Part shown: positions 18,565-26,557 of the stretch, piece after piece
Layout of the letters: every line of letters starts with the position of its first letter
How positions within the stretch are numbered: the stretch's first letter is position 1
NCBI GenBank assembly: GCA_023151255.1
Contig: JAKLJG010000014.1
Location: 1 to 64,000 of the forward strand
Direction: 5' to 3'
DNA from: Cyclobacteriaceae bacterium
GTDB lineage: Bacteria; Bacteroidota; Bacteroidia; Cytophagales; Cyclobacteriaceae
DNA length: 64,000 nt
Notes under the pieces: generated by a model
Seen by the model: only the letters and a program-made list of their open reading frames with translations
What the model was told of the DNA's origin: nothing
Database searches by the model: none
Program-made: the position numbers and the translations under genes

Positions 18565-19623
18565 ATGGCGCTACAGGCAACTATTTATAAAAAAGTATTT
18601 CACTTCAACTTCGATGCGCGCACCTCGCGTGGAAGGATGAAGGACAAAACATCATGGTTTATTAAACTTTTTGATGATGGCAACCCCGAAGTTTTTGGCC
18701 TGGGTGAGTGCGGTCCGTTGCCTGGGTTGAGCCCGGAAGTTGTAGCTGATTTGGAAATCCTGCTGAATGAAATTGGCAGGAAAATCAATAGCCGGAGCCA
18801 TGTTGTAGTAGACGATGTTAGATACCTGGTACCCACAGGCTTTCCATCAGTAACGTTTGCACTGGAGAGCGCCATTCTTGATTTGCAAAATGGCGGCAGG
18901 CGCGTGTTGTACGATAATTCGTTTGTAAAAGGTTTGCCAATCCCGATTAACGGATTGATATGGATGGGTGATCTGGATTATATGCTGCAGCAGGCATCGA
19001 TTAAAATTTCGGAAGGCTACCGGTGCATAAAAGTAAAAGTAGGTGGCTTGAATTTTGAAAAGGAATGTGATATTCTTCATTATATCCGAAAAAAATATTT
19101 CCGGGAAAACATTATGCTGCGGCTGGATGCCAACGGAGCATTTAAAACCGATGAAGTGTTATATAAGTTAAAAGAGCTGTCAAAATTCAATATTCACTCT
19201 ATTGAACAGCCCATTAAACCCGGTTTACCGGTAATGGAAGAACTCTGTCGTAAATCGCCTATACCCATTGCGTTGGATGAGGAGTTGATTGGAGCGGATC
19301 AGGAAAAGGCGAATTTGTTGAAGAGAATAAAACCTCAGTTTATTATTCTAAAGCCAACGCTGCATGGCGGGCTGCAATCCTGTGCCGAGTGGATTAAACT
19401 TGCTGAATCATCCGGTATTGGTTGGTGGATGACCTCAGCTCTTGAATCGAACATCGGGTTAAATGCCATTGCCCAGTTTGCTGCTAATTATCCGATACAG
19501 CTTCACCAGGGGCTGGGTACCGGCCAGTTGTATGACGATAATTTTTCTTCACCTTTGGTTGCGGGTAACGGCCAGTTGAAGGTTGATGTTTCCGGGCGAT
19601 GGGAATTAAGCGGCCTGCAATAA
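18565..19623 (+). CDS. menC: o-Succinylbenzoate synthase MenC
   Basis: An enolase-superfamily enzyme of 352 residues that dehydrates SHCHC to o-succinylbenzoate in menaquinone synthesis. The barrel motifs are in place: KVKVG (general base lysine), LRLDANGAF and SIEQP and ALDEEL (three Mg ligands), and ILKPTLHGG (second catalytic lysine), followed by WMTSALESNIG. A dipeptide epimerase or muconate-type enzyme would share these motifs, but the rest of the menaquinone pathway is encoded at 46-52 kb of the same window and lacks menC, which supports this call. It is transcribed away from queA and ends at the base before a convergent lipoprotein gene. Confidence 0.88.
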   Translation: MALQATIYKKVFHFNFDARTSRGRMKDKTSWFIKLFDDGNPEVFGLGECGPLPGLSPEVVADLEILLNEIGRKINSRSHVVVDDVRYLVPTGFPSVTFALESAILDLQNGGRRVLYDNSFVKGLPIPINGLIWMGDLDYMLQQASIKISEGYRCIKVKVGGLNFEKECDILHYIRKKYFRENIMLRLDANGAFKTDEVLYKLKELSKFNIHSIEQPIKPGLPVMEELCRKSPIPIALDEELIGADQEKANLLKRIKPQFIILKPTLHGGLQSCAEWIKLAESSGIGWWMTSALESNIGLNAIAQFAANYPIQLHQGLGTGQLYDDNFSSPLVAGNGQLKVDVSGRWELSGLQ

Positions 19624-20079
19624 TTATTCGGCTTTTCTCTTAACATAAGTACCGCCAAACGAGCAACCCGTGGGATGGACCTGGCAAATGCCGATTTCAT
19701 CAATCCTGATTTTGTTTTCGGCAAGAAAGAAATTAAAGGCAAGCCGGCACGGTTCGCTGTCGAAAAAACCGGCATATTCATCTTCGCCATGATACACCAT
19801 GCCAATGGTACCATTCAGGCTGCTTTCGCAACTGCTTTGCAGCAGGCTTATGGTAAATGATAAATCATTGCCCTGCGGCAGTAATTCAAGCAGGGCTGTA
19901 AAACCCTGCGTATTACTTTCATGGATGTAGTGGCCATAGAGATTTTCATAATTAACACTTTGCCCAGGTTCAGCTGCTGCGAGTGTGCTGTCAGTAGGTT
20001 CAACTGGTTGTTCTTTATTTAGTGAGCCGGGCCGACAAGCAAGTAGCGTAAACACGAGCAGGTGGTGAAACCTCATCAT
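19624..20079 (-). CDS. Small lipoprotein of unknown function
   Basis: A 151-residue protein with a lipoprotein signal (FHHLLVFTLLAC, Cys near residue 15) followed by a Ser/Gln/Glu-rich linker. The mature part has a beta-rich core with ENLYGHYIHESNTQGFTALLEL, CESSLNGTIGMVYHGEDEYAGFF and an ending CSFGGTYVKRK, with four cysteines that might form disulfides. No family recognised. Its stop abuts menC on the other strand, and it is divergent from the DoxX gene, with a palindrome in the shared upstream gap. Confidence 0.72.
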   Translation of the reverse strand: MMRFHHLLVFTLLACRPGSLNKEQPVEPTDSTLAAAEPGQSVNYENLYGHYIHESNTQGFTALLELLPQGNDLSFTISLLQSSCESSLNGTIGMVYHGEDEYAGFFDSEPCRLAFNFFLAENKIRIDEIGICQVHPTGCSFGGTYVKRKAE

Positions 20080-20117
20080 TACAGGGTTAACGTTGTTTTT
20101 AATCCTAAACTACGGCA

Positions 20118-20135
20118 TTGTCATTTACTTGACAA
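20118..20135. promoter_or_regulatory. Inverted repeat TTGTCA-N6-TGACAA
   Basis: A perfect 6-bp inverted repeat with a 6-bp spacer lies in the 86-nt gap between the divergent lipoprotein and DoxX genes. Its position and symmetry suit an operator for a dimeric regulator; no regulator gene is adjacent. The right arm also resembles a TTGACA-like box, so it could be chance. Confidence 0.4.
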
Positions 20136-20165
20136 ACCCAGGGGGTTTTCTAACCGTATGATTGC

Positions 20166-20570
20166 ATGATGAATACGAAGAACATTATTTACTGGCTTGC
20201 GCGTTTACTAGCCGCTGGTATCATGCTGCAAACCTTGTATTTCAAGTTTACAGGTGCCCCTGAATCGGTAGAAATTTTTACTACGGTTGGCATGGAACCC
20301 TGGGGCCGGTATTTGGTGGGTGTATTTGAATTAATTGCTTCGGTACTACTATTAATCAACACTACGGCCTGGGTGGGTGGCGCACTGGCCCTTGGTCTTA
20401 TGACCGGAGCCATAGGTATGCACATCACGCTTTTAGGTATCGAAGTGCAGGATGATGGCGGGCTGTTGTTCTTCTATGCGGTGCTGGTGGCGGTGTGTGC
20501 AGTAGTTGTTCTTTGGATAAACCGCGCAACCGTTAGCGCTATCGTAAAAGGAATTACGGGCAGGCCTTAA
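20166..20570 (+). CDS. DoxX-family membrane protein
   Basis: A 134-residue protein with four predicted membrane helices: IIYWLARLLAAGIMLQTLYF, then YLVGVFELIASVLLLI, ALALGLMTGAIGMHITLLGI and FFYAVLVAVCAVVVLWI. The first helix followed by KFTGAPESVEIF, and the GRYLVGVFEL motif, match the DoxX family, small proteins of the inner membrane linked to redox and thiol balance in some bacteria. Substrate unknown. An alternative ATG lies one codon downstream. The end overlaps the convergent gene at 20567 by 4 nt. Confidence 0.82.
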   Translation: MMNTKNIIYWLARLLAAGIMLQTLYFKFTGAPESVEIFTTVGMEPWGRYLVGVFELIASVLLLINTTAWVGGALALGLMTGAIGMHITLLGIEVQDDGGLLFFYAVLVAVCAVVVLWINRATVSAIVKGITGRP

Positions 20571-21328
20571 CGTTGCACTTCGAGCAAAACGGCTTGAGCG
20601 AGGGTAGTAAGTTCCGGATAAACCGCCAGGGCATCGAGCAGGGTTTTACCAAATAGCGATGGCACCTTTTCTCCTCGCTGAACTTTAAGCCGCAGCTCGG
20701 CAATCACCTCAAGTGCCGTTGTTTTATTTTCTGATTCCTCCAGTGCCTTAACAGCTGTTTCCAATTCGTTTAGTTTGCTGGTGATAACTGATTGCGTTGC
20801 GGCTTCTTTGGTTCGTTGCTCAATGCATTCATTAAACTGATCGATAATTTCTTCCAAATCGTTTCGCGATAATTCCTTGCTCTCGATTTTAGCTGTCACC
20901 TCGCTGCATTCGTACAGAAAAGCCGACAGTCGTTTTTTAAACAACAGACTGGAAACCTCAAGGCCAGTTCCATCGCGTTTATATAGGTATTGTCCGTCCC
21001 AGGTGATTTGATTTTCCATCTGAAAAGCATAGAGGCTCAGGTAACCTGATTTGAGGAGCTTCATAACTACATAGCCCTGTGGTGTGCGAACCGGATGATA
21101 AAGGCTTCCTTCTATAAAAAAAGCCTTTACTTGTAGTTTTTCATAAATTGTTTTTTTACGCGAGGCATCCGTCAGTTGGATTTTCTGATCGTTGTTGTAG
21201 TTAAGTAACCGGACCTTGCCGTACACCGTATCGCCTTTAACCGATACCACGTAATCGGTCTGAGCCGATGCGCGGTATGCAAAAAGGCAAATGAGCAGAA
21301 GTAAAATTTGAATCATTATTATGCGCAT
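20567..21328 (-). CDS. Exported protein of unknown function
   Basis: A 253-residue protein with a signal peptide (IQILLLLICLFAYRASAQ). The N-terminal half is beta-rich and begins TDYVVSVKGDTVYGKVRLL, a start common in uncharacterised Bacteroidota periplasmic proteins. The C-terminal half (about 140-250) is helical and charged, probably coiled coil (LNELETAVKALEESENKTTA). No enzyme motif is visible. An ATG four codons in (MIQILLL) is an equally plausible start. It is convergent with DoxX. Confidence 0.7.
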   Translation of the reverse strand: MRIIMIQILLLLICLFAYRASAQTDYVVSVKGDTVYGKVRLLNYNNDQKIQLTDASRKKTIYEKLQVKAFFIEGSLYHPVRTPQGYVVMKLLKSGYLSLYAFQMENQITWDGQYLYKRDGTGLEVSSLLFKKRLSAFLYECSEVTAKIESKELSRNDLEEIIDQFNECIEQRTKEAATQSVITSKLNELETAVKALEESENKTTALEVIAELRLKVQRGEKVPSLFGKTLLDALAVYPELTTLAQAVLLEVQR

Positions 21329-21396
21329 GATTGCAGGCTTTATACTTCACAAAGTAACGGATACTATTTTTTTTATCCGAGCCTGCCTGGTTCGTA

Positions 21397-21552
21397 CTAT
21401 TTTTGTTTTAACCGGCCGGCCTCTTTTAGCGCGCGGGCAACTATCCATTCCAGTTGCCCATTGGTGCTGCGAAATTCATCCGCAGCCCATTTCTCAACGG
21501 CTTTGAGTAATTCCGGGTCCAGACGAAGAACAAATGGTTTTTTTTGAGCCAT
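21397..21552 (-). CDS. Arc-like ribbon-helix-helix DNA-binding protein (51 residues)
   Basis: I read this short frame directly: it starts MAQKKPFVLRLDPELLKAVE and continues KWAADEFRSTNGQLEWIVAR before a lysine-rich end. That is the Arc/MetJ-type pattern: a short beta strand (PFVLRLD), helix A (PELLKAVEKWAADE), a turn (FRSTN) and helix B (GQLEWIVARALKEAG). Such proteins bind DNA as dimers through the strand. It starts 18 nt after the stop of the SPFH gene, so the two form an operon. RHH proteins often autoregulate; an inverted repeat lies beside the promoter of this operon (22477-22494). Confidence 0.85.
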   Translation of the reverse strand: MAQKKPFVLRLDPELLKAVEKWAADEFRSTNGQLEWIVARALKEAGRLKQK

Positions 21553-21570
21553 GCGGTTGATGGCGGGTTA

Positions 21571-22422
21571 TCAGTTATGCAATGTTCCGGTATTTACAAC
21601 GGGGCTCACATCTTTATCGGCACAAAGCACAACCATCAGGTTACTTACCATAGCGGCTTTGCGTTCTTCGTCCAACTCAATTACCTGTTGTTTCGACAGA
21701 TGATCAAGAGCCATTTGCACCATGCTTACGGCACCTTCTACAATTTTATAGCGGGCAGAAACCACCGCTGCAGCCTGTTGCCTGCGCAACATGGCGCTTG
21801 CAATTTCTGATGCATACGCTAAATAGCCAATACGCGCCTCAATCACATGGATGCCGGCTATTTCCAACCGGTTGCGGAGATTTTCTTCAAGGGTGTGGTT
21901 TACTTCGTCATGGCCGGAACGAAGTGTAACTTCCGAGTCGTCATCAAAATTATCGTACGGATACATGCCGGCCAGTTTACGTACAGCTGCATCGCTCTGT
22001 ATGCGGACAAAGTTCTCATAATTATCAACCTCGAAGGCAGCCTTAAATGTATCGCGAACCTGCCACACCAGGATAACACCAATCTGGATCGGATTTCCCA
22101 CCTTGTCGTTTACTTTAATTTTTTCGCTGTCGAAGTTGCGGGCCCGCAGCGATATGGATTTTTTGCTAAACAGAGGATTAACCCAATAGAATCCGTTTTT
22201 TTTCACCGTGCCTTTATAATCGCCAAACAGAACCAAGACCATCGAGGCATTTGGATTAATGAAGAAGAAACCCGGCATGAGCAACAGGGCGATGACCATG
22301 GGCCATACAACTACAGGATTTCGCAGGGCAATAATGCCCCAGATTCCTGCAACGAGCAGCACCAACACAATGGTTAGCATAACATAGCCTGAGGCAGGCG
22401 CGTAGTCTTTTTCGCGTGTCAT
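21571..22422 (-). CDS. SPFH/Band 7 domain membrane protein
   Basis: A 283-residue protein with two adjoining N-terminal membrane helices (YVMLTIVLVLLVAGIWGIIAL and VVVWPMVIALLLMPGFFFI) and then a Band 7 domain. Recognisable pieces are GTVKKNGFYWVNPLF, ISLRARNFDSEKIKVNDKVG, IQIGVILVWQVRDTFKAAFEVDN and LEIAGIHVIEARIGYLAYASEIA, ending in a helical AMLRRQQAAAVVSARYKIVEGA segment typical of stomatin/flotillin-like oligomers. SPFH proteins build ring or cage assemblies on membranes and help control proteases or membrane domains. A near-perfect promoter lies just upstream, and the RHH gene follows in the same operon. Confidence 0.9.
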   Translation of the reverse strand: MTREKDYAPASGYVMLTIVLVLLVAGIWGIIALRNPVVVWPMVIALLLMPGFFFINPNASMVLVLFGDYKGTVKKNGFYWVNPLFSKKSISLRARNFDSEKIKVNDKVGNPIQIGVILVWQVRDTFKAAFEVDNYENFVRIQSDAAVRKLAGMYPYDNFDDDSEVTLRSGHDEVNHTLEENLRNRLEIAGIHVIEARIGYLAYASEIASAMLRRQQAAAVVSARYKIVEGAVSMVQMALDHLSKQQVIELDEERKAAMVSNLMVVLCADKDVSPVVNTGTLHN

Positions 22423-22447
22423 AATGCTTGATATTAAAATGATATTA

Positions 22448-22478
22448 CAAATATACTATTTTGAATAATTAACGCAAA
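22448..22478 (-). promoter_or_regulatory. Bacteroidota promoter of the SPFH-RHH operon
   Basis: On the minus strand TTTG (22478-22475), a 19-nt spacer and TATATTTG (22455-22448) match the sigma-ABfr consensus exactly. The start site should fall near 22441, leaving a leader of about 20 nt before the ATG at 22422. Confidence 0.8.
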
Positions 22479-22494
22479 ACCACTTCGTGGGTTT
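22477..22494. promoter_or_regulatory. Inverted repeat overlapping the -33 box of the SPFH-RHH promoter
   Basis: AAACCAC (22477-22483) and GTGGGTTT (22487-22494) form an inverted repeat with one extra G and a TTC centre. It overlaps the -33 element, a usual place for a repressor site. The small RHH protein of the same operon is the obvious candidate ligand; this is inference. Confidence 0.45.
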
Positions 22495-22546
22495 CATTAT
22501 TGGATTTGAAAAAAACAGGGTTTTTATTTGAGCCTTATTACTGTTT

Positions 22547-23425
22547 ATGATACAATACAACCCTAAAGCCTGGCTCTCCCTGATATTCCATGCGTACAGC
22601 CGGTTTGTAATGAAGACCCTGTTGCCGGCCCTGATTTTTATGGCCTTTTTTACCTTCGGGGTATGCTACCTTATTCTGGAGGTAATTCATCCGGATAAAG
22701 AAGAGTTTACCAGTACTACGGCTCTTCACTCGCTGCTGGGTATTGTGCTGGGTTTGTTCCTGGTATTCAGGATTAACAGTGCATACGACAGGTGGTGGGA
22801 GGGACGAAAGTTATGGGGCGCTATGGTAAACAGCACCCGCAATTTTGCATTGAAGTTGAGCGCCTACCTTGACAAAGACGACCATGAAAACCGCACCTGG
22901 TTTTCAAAGATGATTCCCAACTTTGTTTATGCCTCCAAGGAACATTTGCGCAAAGGGGTGCAGTTATCGGAGCTGGATGAACCGGATGACCAATTTTTGA
23001 TAACACTTAAAGCGCGAAGCCATAAACCCAACGCAATTTCGGGCATGTTATACAGCCGGGTAAATGAACTTTACAAAGCCGGCAGGCTCACAGGCGAGCA
23101 GTTTTTTAACCTCGATAAAGAGCTAAAAGATTTTATCGACATTATCGGGGCCTGCGAGCGAATAAAAAATACCCCTATTCCGTATTCCTATAGCATGTAC
23201 ATTAAGAAGTTTGTGTTTACCTACATCATTACCCTGCCGTTTGGGTTTGTTACCACGTTTAAATATGTAACCATCCCGGCCGTTCTGCTCATTGCGTTTG
23301 TGTTGCTGAGTGTTGAATTGATCTCAGAAGAAATTGAAGACCCCTTCGGCCGCGATGTGAACGACCTGCCCACCGATGAACTGGCCCGGAAGATCAGGGA
23401 AAATGTAAGGGAAATACTCAATTAA
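22547..23425 (+). CDS. Bestrophin-family ion channel
   Basis: A 292-residue inner-membrane protein of the bacterial bestrophin (YneE/UPF0187) family, pentameric channels. It begins MIQYNPKAWLSLIFHAYSRF. The signature of the pore and neck region is seen in LHSLLGIVLGLFLVFRINSAYDRWWEGRKLWGAMVNSTRN (read in two halves). Other family pieces are IPYSYSMYIKKFVFTYIITL and the end VELISEEIEDPFGRDVNDLP, which corresponds to the acidic ion-binding cluster of bestrophins. Divergent from the SPFH operon. No neighbour points to a specific role. Confidence 0.92.
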   Translation: MIQYNPKAWLSLIFHAYSRFVMKTLLPALIFMAFFTFGVCYLILEVIHPDKEEFTSTTALHSLLGIVLGLFLVFRINSAYDRWWEGRKLWGAMVNSTRNFALKLSAYLDKDDHENRTWFSKMIPNFVYASKEHLRKGVQLSELDEPDDQFLITLKARSHKPNAISGMLYSRVNELYKAGRLTGEQFFNLDKELKDFIDIIGACERIKNTPIPYSYSMYIKKFVFTYIITLPFGFVTTFKYVTIPAVLLIAFVLLSVELISEEIEDPFGRDVNDLPTDELARKIRENVREILN

Positions 23426-23442
23426 AAAGGTCTCTGAGTTTA

Positions 23443-23472
23443 TTGTTTTTAGAGAATAGGTAGCTAACTTTC
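23443..23472 (+). promoter_or_regulatory. Possible promoter of the TonB receptor gene
   Basis: TTG at 23443-23445, a 19-nt spacer and TAACTTTC at 23465-23472 give a near match to the TTTG/TAnnTTTG consensus, 26 nt before the ATG. The last base and the first T of the -33 box deviate. Confidence 0.45.
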
Positions 23473-23497
23473 CTATTGTCTTAAAACCAAACTCAAC

Positions 23498-26257
23498 ATG
23501 AAACACGTTTTACCAAAGCTCATGCTGCTGTTGCTTGCCGTCACGCAGGCAATGGCTCAAACCCGTGAGGTTTCCGGTACAGTTACCGACCAATCTGACG
23601 GGTCAACAATTTCAGGCGTTAACATCGTTGTAAAGGGCACCTCAACGGGTACCTCTACCGATAGTAATGGCCGGTTCAGCCTTCAGGTACCGTCATCCGC
23701 CAGTACCTTGGTGGTCTCTTTTGTCGGTTATGTTACTCAGGAAGTAACAATACCACCTTCTAATACTGTTTCCATTATCCTGGTTCCATCAGCCAATGAA
23801 CTTCAGGAGATTGTGATTTCAGTGGGAAGCCGTGGTCCTCAGCGGACTATTACCGATACACCCCTGCCGGTGGATAACCTGGCCGTAAAGGAATTGCAAA
23901 CAACCGGTCAGATTACCTTTGATAAGGCACTTCAATACCGTGTGCCATCATTTAATACGGTGAATACACCAGTAAACGATGCAACCTCCTTGTTCGATCC
24001 GTATGAAATCAGAAACCTCGGTCCAAGCCGCACTCTCATCCTGATAAATGGCAAGCGTAAAAACCTAACTGCCCTGGTTTACACGCAAACTTCTCCGGGC
24101 CGGGGCGAAACAGGCGCTGACTTATCTGCAATTCCTACTGATGCCATTAAGCGGGTTGAGATTTTGCGTGATGGAGCTTCGGCACAATATGGGTCAGATG
24201 CCATTGCGGGCGTTATGAACGTTATCCTTAAAGACCGCTATGAAGGAACCACTATCTCGGTAAACTCCGGTTCAACCCTGAAATACGGAGGCGTTGGCTA
24301 CGGTGTAAACTATAACAGTGGGGCAAACTTTGGTGAAAAAGGATTTATCAACTACAACATTTCATTTAACAGACAAGAAGCCGCCATTCGAAAGGACCCG
24401 ATTGATCCGGCTCGCGATTTTACTGATTTAACGGATGGGTCAGCCAATGCTCAGGCAGGTGTTAATGCCTTCCTGGCCAGGTATCCTGACGGATTGAACA
24501 AAAACGGAACACCAGACAACACGTCAGCAAAATTTTTAATCAATACGGCCATACCGGTAGGGATTAACTCCGAAGTCTACGCCAATGCGGCCTACGTTTA
24601 CCGGAAAACAAAAAGTTTTGCCAACTACCGTCAACCTTACTGGCGCATTGACCAGGGGCTGTTGCACAAGCGCATTCCTGGTGCACCGGATTACACGGGC
24701 GATGATTATACCGGTGGTCCGAATGGAGCAGCGGTGCAGGCGGCATTTGCTGCTGATAAAGCCGCTGGATTGTATGAGGGTTACATCGGCTATCAACCTT
24801 CGTTTGATGGTGACCTGAGTGATTATAACGGAACTATCGGTTTTCGTTCAGCCGATATGGGGGGATGGAAGCAGGATATGAGTTTAACGGTAGGCGGCAA
24901 TAAAATGCTCTTTACGGTTGATAATACGGTAAACCGTGCACTGGTGAAGAACAGCCCGACATCGTTTAAACCCGGTGGGTTTGCTTTTAATCATTTGGTC
25001 GGCAACATTGACTTTTCAAAACCATTATCCGATAAATTTTTTATTGCGATTGGCTCCGAGTTTCGTTCCGAGAATTGGGAACTTATTGCCGGTGACACGG
25101 CATCATACAGCAGCGAAGGCGCAAACTCTTTCCCTGGCTTCCAACAGAACAATGCCATTAAAGCCAACCGCTTTAACTTTGGTGCCTATGTTGATTTGAC
25201 GTGGGATATCACTGAAAACTTTTTAATTGGTGGAACGTTCCGTTCAGAAATCTACTCCGACTTCGGTGCGGCAAACGTTTACAAACTTACTTCGCGCTAC
25301 AAAATAGCTGATTCATTTACGCTGCGTGGCTCGGTTTCCACAGGCTTCCGGGCGCCTACGTTACACCAGCAGTACTTGCAATTAACGCAGGCTTCGTTTG
25401 TAGGGGGCGATATTGTAAACACGGGTTTGGCCAACAACTTCAGTAAAGAAGCCCGCCTTATCGGTGTGCCAAGGCTAAAAGCAGAAAAGGCAAACAACAT
25501 TTCATTTGGCTTTGGTTTTAATCCCAACTCCAACCTGTCGGTAACGGTTGACTACTACCAGATTCGCATAAAAGACAGGATTATTTATAGCAACGAGGTA
25601 AGCGATGTGATTCAGGGCGTAACCATTGATAACATCAGTTTCTTCATCAATGCGGCTGAAACCCAGACCAGTGGTATTGATATTGTTGCCAGCTACAGAA
25701 ATCTGCCTTTAGGGCAGGGTCGCATGGCAATAAACCTCGCAGGTAACTACACCATTGAAAATGAATTGGTTGGTGGGTACGAGTCACTAAATACCAATTT
25801 TGGCTACGACATCTACAACCAGACGCAGGAATCGCTGCTTACAACCAGCCGGCCTAAAACAAAGTTTATTCTTGGCATTGATTACGCATTAGGGAAATTT
25901 TCATTCAACCTGAATAATACCTTGTTTGGAAAGACCACCTTTAACAACGCTGATTTAGATGAAAACCTGTTCCTGGAGTTTACACCCAACGTTGTTACTG
26001 ACTTGGGAATTCTTTATAATTTTACTTCGCAATTCAGTGCATCGCTTACTTTACAGAACCTGCTAAATGTATTCCCTGAATATAAGCTCAAGGCCGAGAA
26101 TCCCGCAGGCGAATCCATCCTGGCCGACCCGGTGCAGGTAAGAGACCAGATTAATAACATTACGTTTAATGGGCGCTACCCGGTTTTAACCTATGACGGC
26201 TCACAGTTCAGTCAGATGGGAACCATGTTTTTATTCCAGTTGAATTACCGTTTTTAG
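23498..26257 (+). CDS. TonB-dependent outer-membrane receptor
   Basis: A 919-residue receptor. The signal peptide ends AVTQAMAQ. Residues about 22-105 are a CarboxypepD_reg-like domain (VSGTVTDQSDGSTISGVNIV, LVVSFVGYVTQEV). The plug domain spans about 120-240, with IRNLGPSRTLILINGKRKN and IKRVEILRDGASAQYGSDAI as its conserved landmarks. The remainder is a 22-strand barrel ending LFQLNYRF with a terminal Phe for BAM recognition. There is no SusD partner beside it, so it is not a typical polysaccharide-utilisation pair; the plug style (RNLGPSRTLILINGKR) is that of the FecA/vitamin/oligomer receptor group. Substrate unknown. Terminator directly downstream. Confidence 0.93.
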   Translation: MKHVLPKLMLLLLAVTQAMAQTREVSGTVTDQSDGSTISGVNIVVKGTSTGTSTDSNGRFSLQVPSSASTLVVSFVGYVTQEVTIPPSNTVSIILVPSANELQEIVISVGSRGPQRTITDTPLPVDNLAVKELQTTGQITFDKALQYRVPSFNTVNTPVNDATSLFDPYEIRNLGPSRTLILINGKRKNLTALVYTQTSPGRGETGADLSAIPTDAIKRVEILRDGASAQYGSDAIAGVMNVILKDRYEGTTISVNSGSTLKYGGVGYGVNYNSGANFGEKGFINYNISFNRQEAAIRKDPIDPARDFTDLTDGSANAQAGVNAFLARYPDGLNKNGTPDNTSAKFLINTAIPVGINSEVYANAAYVYRKTKSFANYRQPYWRIDQGLLHKRIPGAPDYTGDDYTGGPNGAAVQAAFAADKAAGLYEGYIGYQPSFDGDLSDYNGTIGFRSADMGGWKQDMSLTVGGNKMLFTVDNTVNRALVKNSPTSFKPGGFAFNHLVGNIDFSKPLSDKFFIAIGSEFRSENWELIAGDTASYSSEGANSFPGFQQNNAIKANRFNFGAYVDLTWDITENFLIGGTFRSEIYSDFGAANVYKLTSRYKIADSFTLRGSVSTGFRAPTLHQQYLQLTQASFVGGDIVNTGLANNFSKEARLIGVPRLKAEKANNISFGFGFNPNSNLSVTVDYYQIRIKDRIIYSNEVSDVIQGVTIDNISFFINAAETQTSGIDIVASYRNLPLGQGRMAINLAGNYTIENELVGGYESLNTNFGYDIYNQTQESLLTTSRPKTKFILGIDYALGKFSFNLNNTLFGKTTFNNADLDENLFLEFTPNVVTDLGILYNFTSQFSASLTLQNLLNVFPEYKLKAENPAGESILADPVQVRDQINNITFNGRYPVLTYDGSQFSQMGTMFLFQLNYRF

Positions 26258-26279
26258 TAGTAGCCGTTATCTCTTTGGA

Positions 26280-26311
26280 GAGGCTGTCTGATCAGGCAGC
26301 CTCTTTTTTTT
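26280..26311 (+). terminator. Rho-independent terminator after the TonB receptor
   Basis: Stem GAGGCTG (26280-26286) with CAGCCTC (26297-26303), then eight T residues (26304-26311). The T-tract overlaps the stop codon of the small minus-strand membrane gene. Confidence 0.88.
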
Positions 26312-26432
26312 AAAATAAACTGCTAAAAATAAAATACAGTATAATCAGCAGAATAAGCACACCATACATTATTAAATCCACACGCACATAAGGCTTGTAT
26401 TCTTCGTACAATTCGCGAAGTTTTCTGAACAT
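26310..26432 (-). CDS. Predicted 40-residue single-span membrane protein
   Basis: A short frame read by hand. The first half is charged (MFRKLRELYEEYKPYVRVDL) and the second is one hydrophobic helix (IMYGVLILLIILYFIFSSLF), ending at a TAA inside the terminator T-tract of the TonB receptor gene. The clear split between an amphipathic basic and acidic head and a membrane anchor suggests a real small inner-membrane protein rather than chance. No family recognised and no neighbour on the same strand, so the function is unknown. Confidence 0.55.
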   Translation of the reverse strand: MFRKLRELYEEYKPYVRVDLIMYGVLILLIILYFIFSSLF

Positions 26433-26557
26433 GAGCTCAAGATCTAAATTTTACTTAGTTAAATCAACAGGATAATTGCATCATTGCCGGATAAACAACT
26501 TTTGTTGGTTATCAGTTGCAATTGTTAAAGCAGAGTTTAATATTTCATCTTTTACCG

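Noticed and set aside
21847-22377. 176-codon open frame on the plus strand, antisense to the SPFH gene
   Set aside because: No domain or signal seen, and the minus strand holds a clear SPFH protein with promoter and partner gene.
23498-26257. TonB receptor as part of a SusC/SusD polysaccharide locus
   Set aside because: No SusD lipoprotein or glycoside hydrolase gene is adjacent, and the receptor sits between unrelated transcription units.
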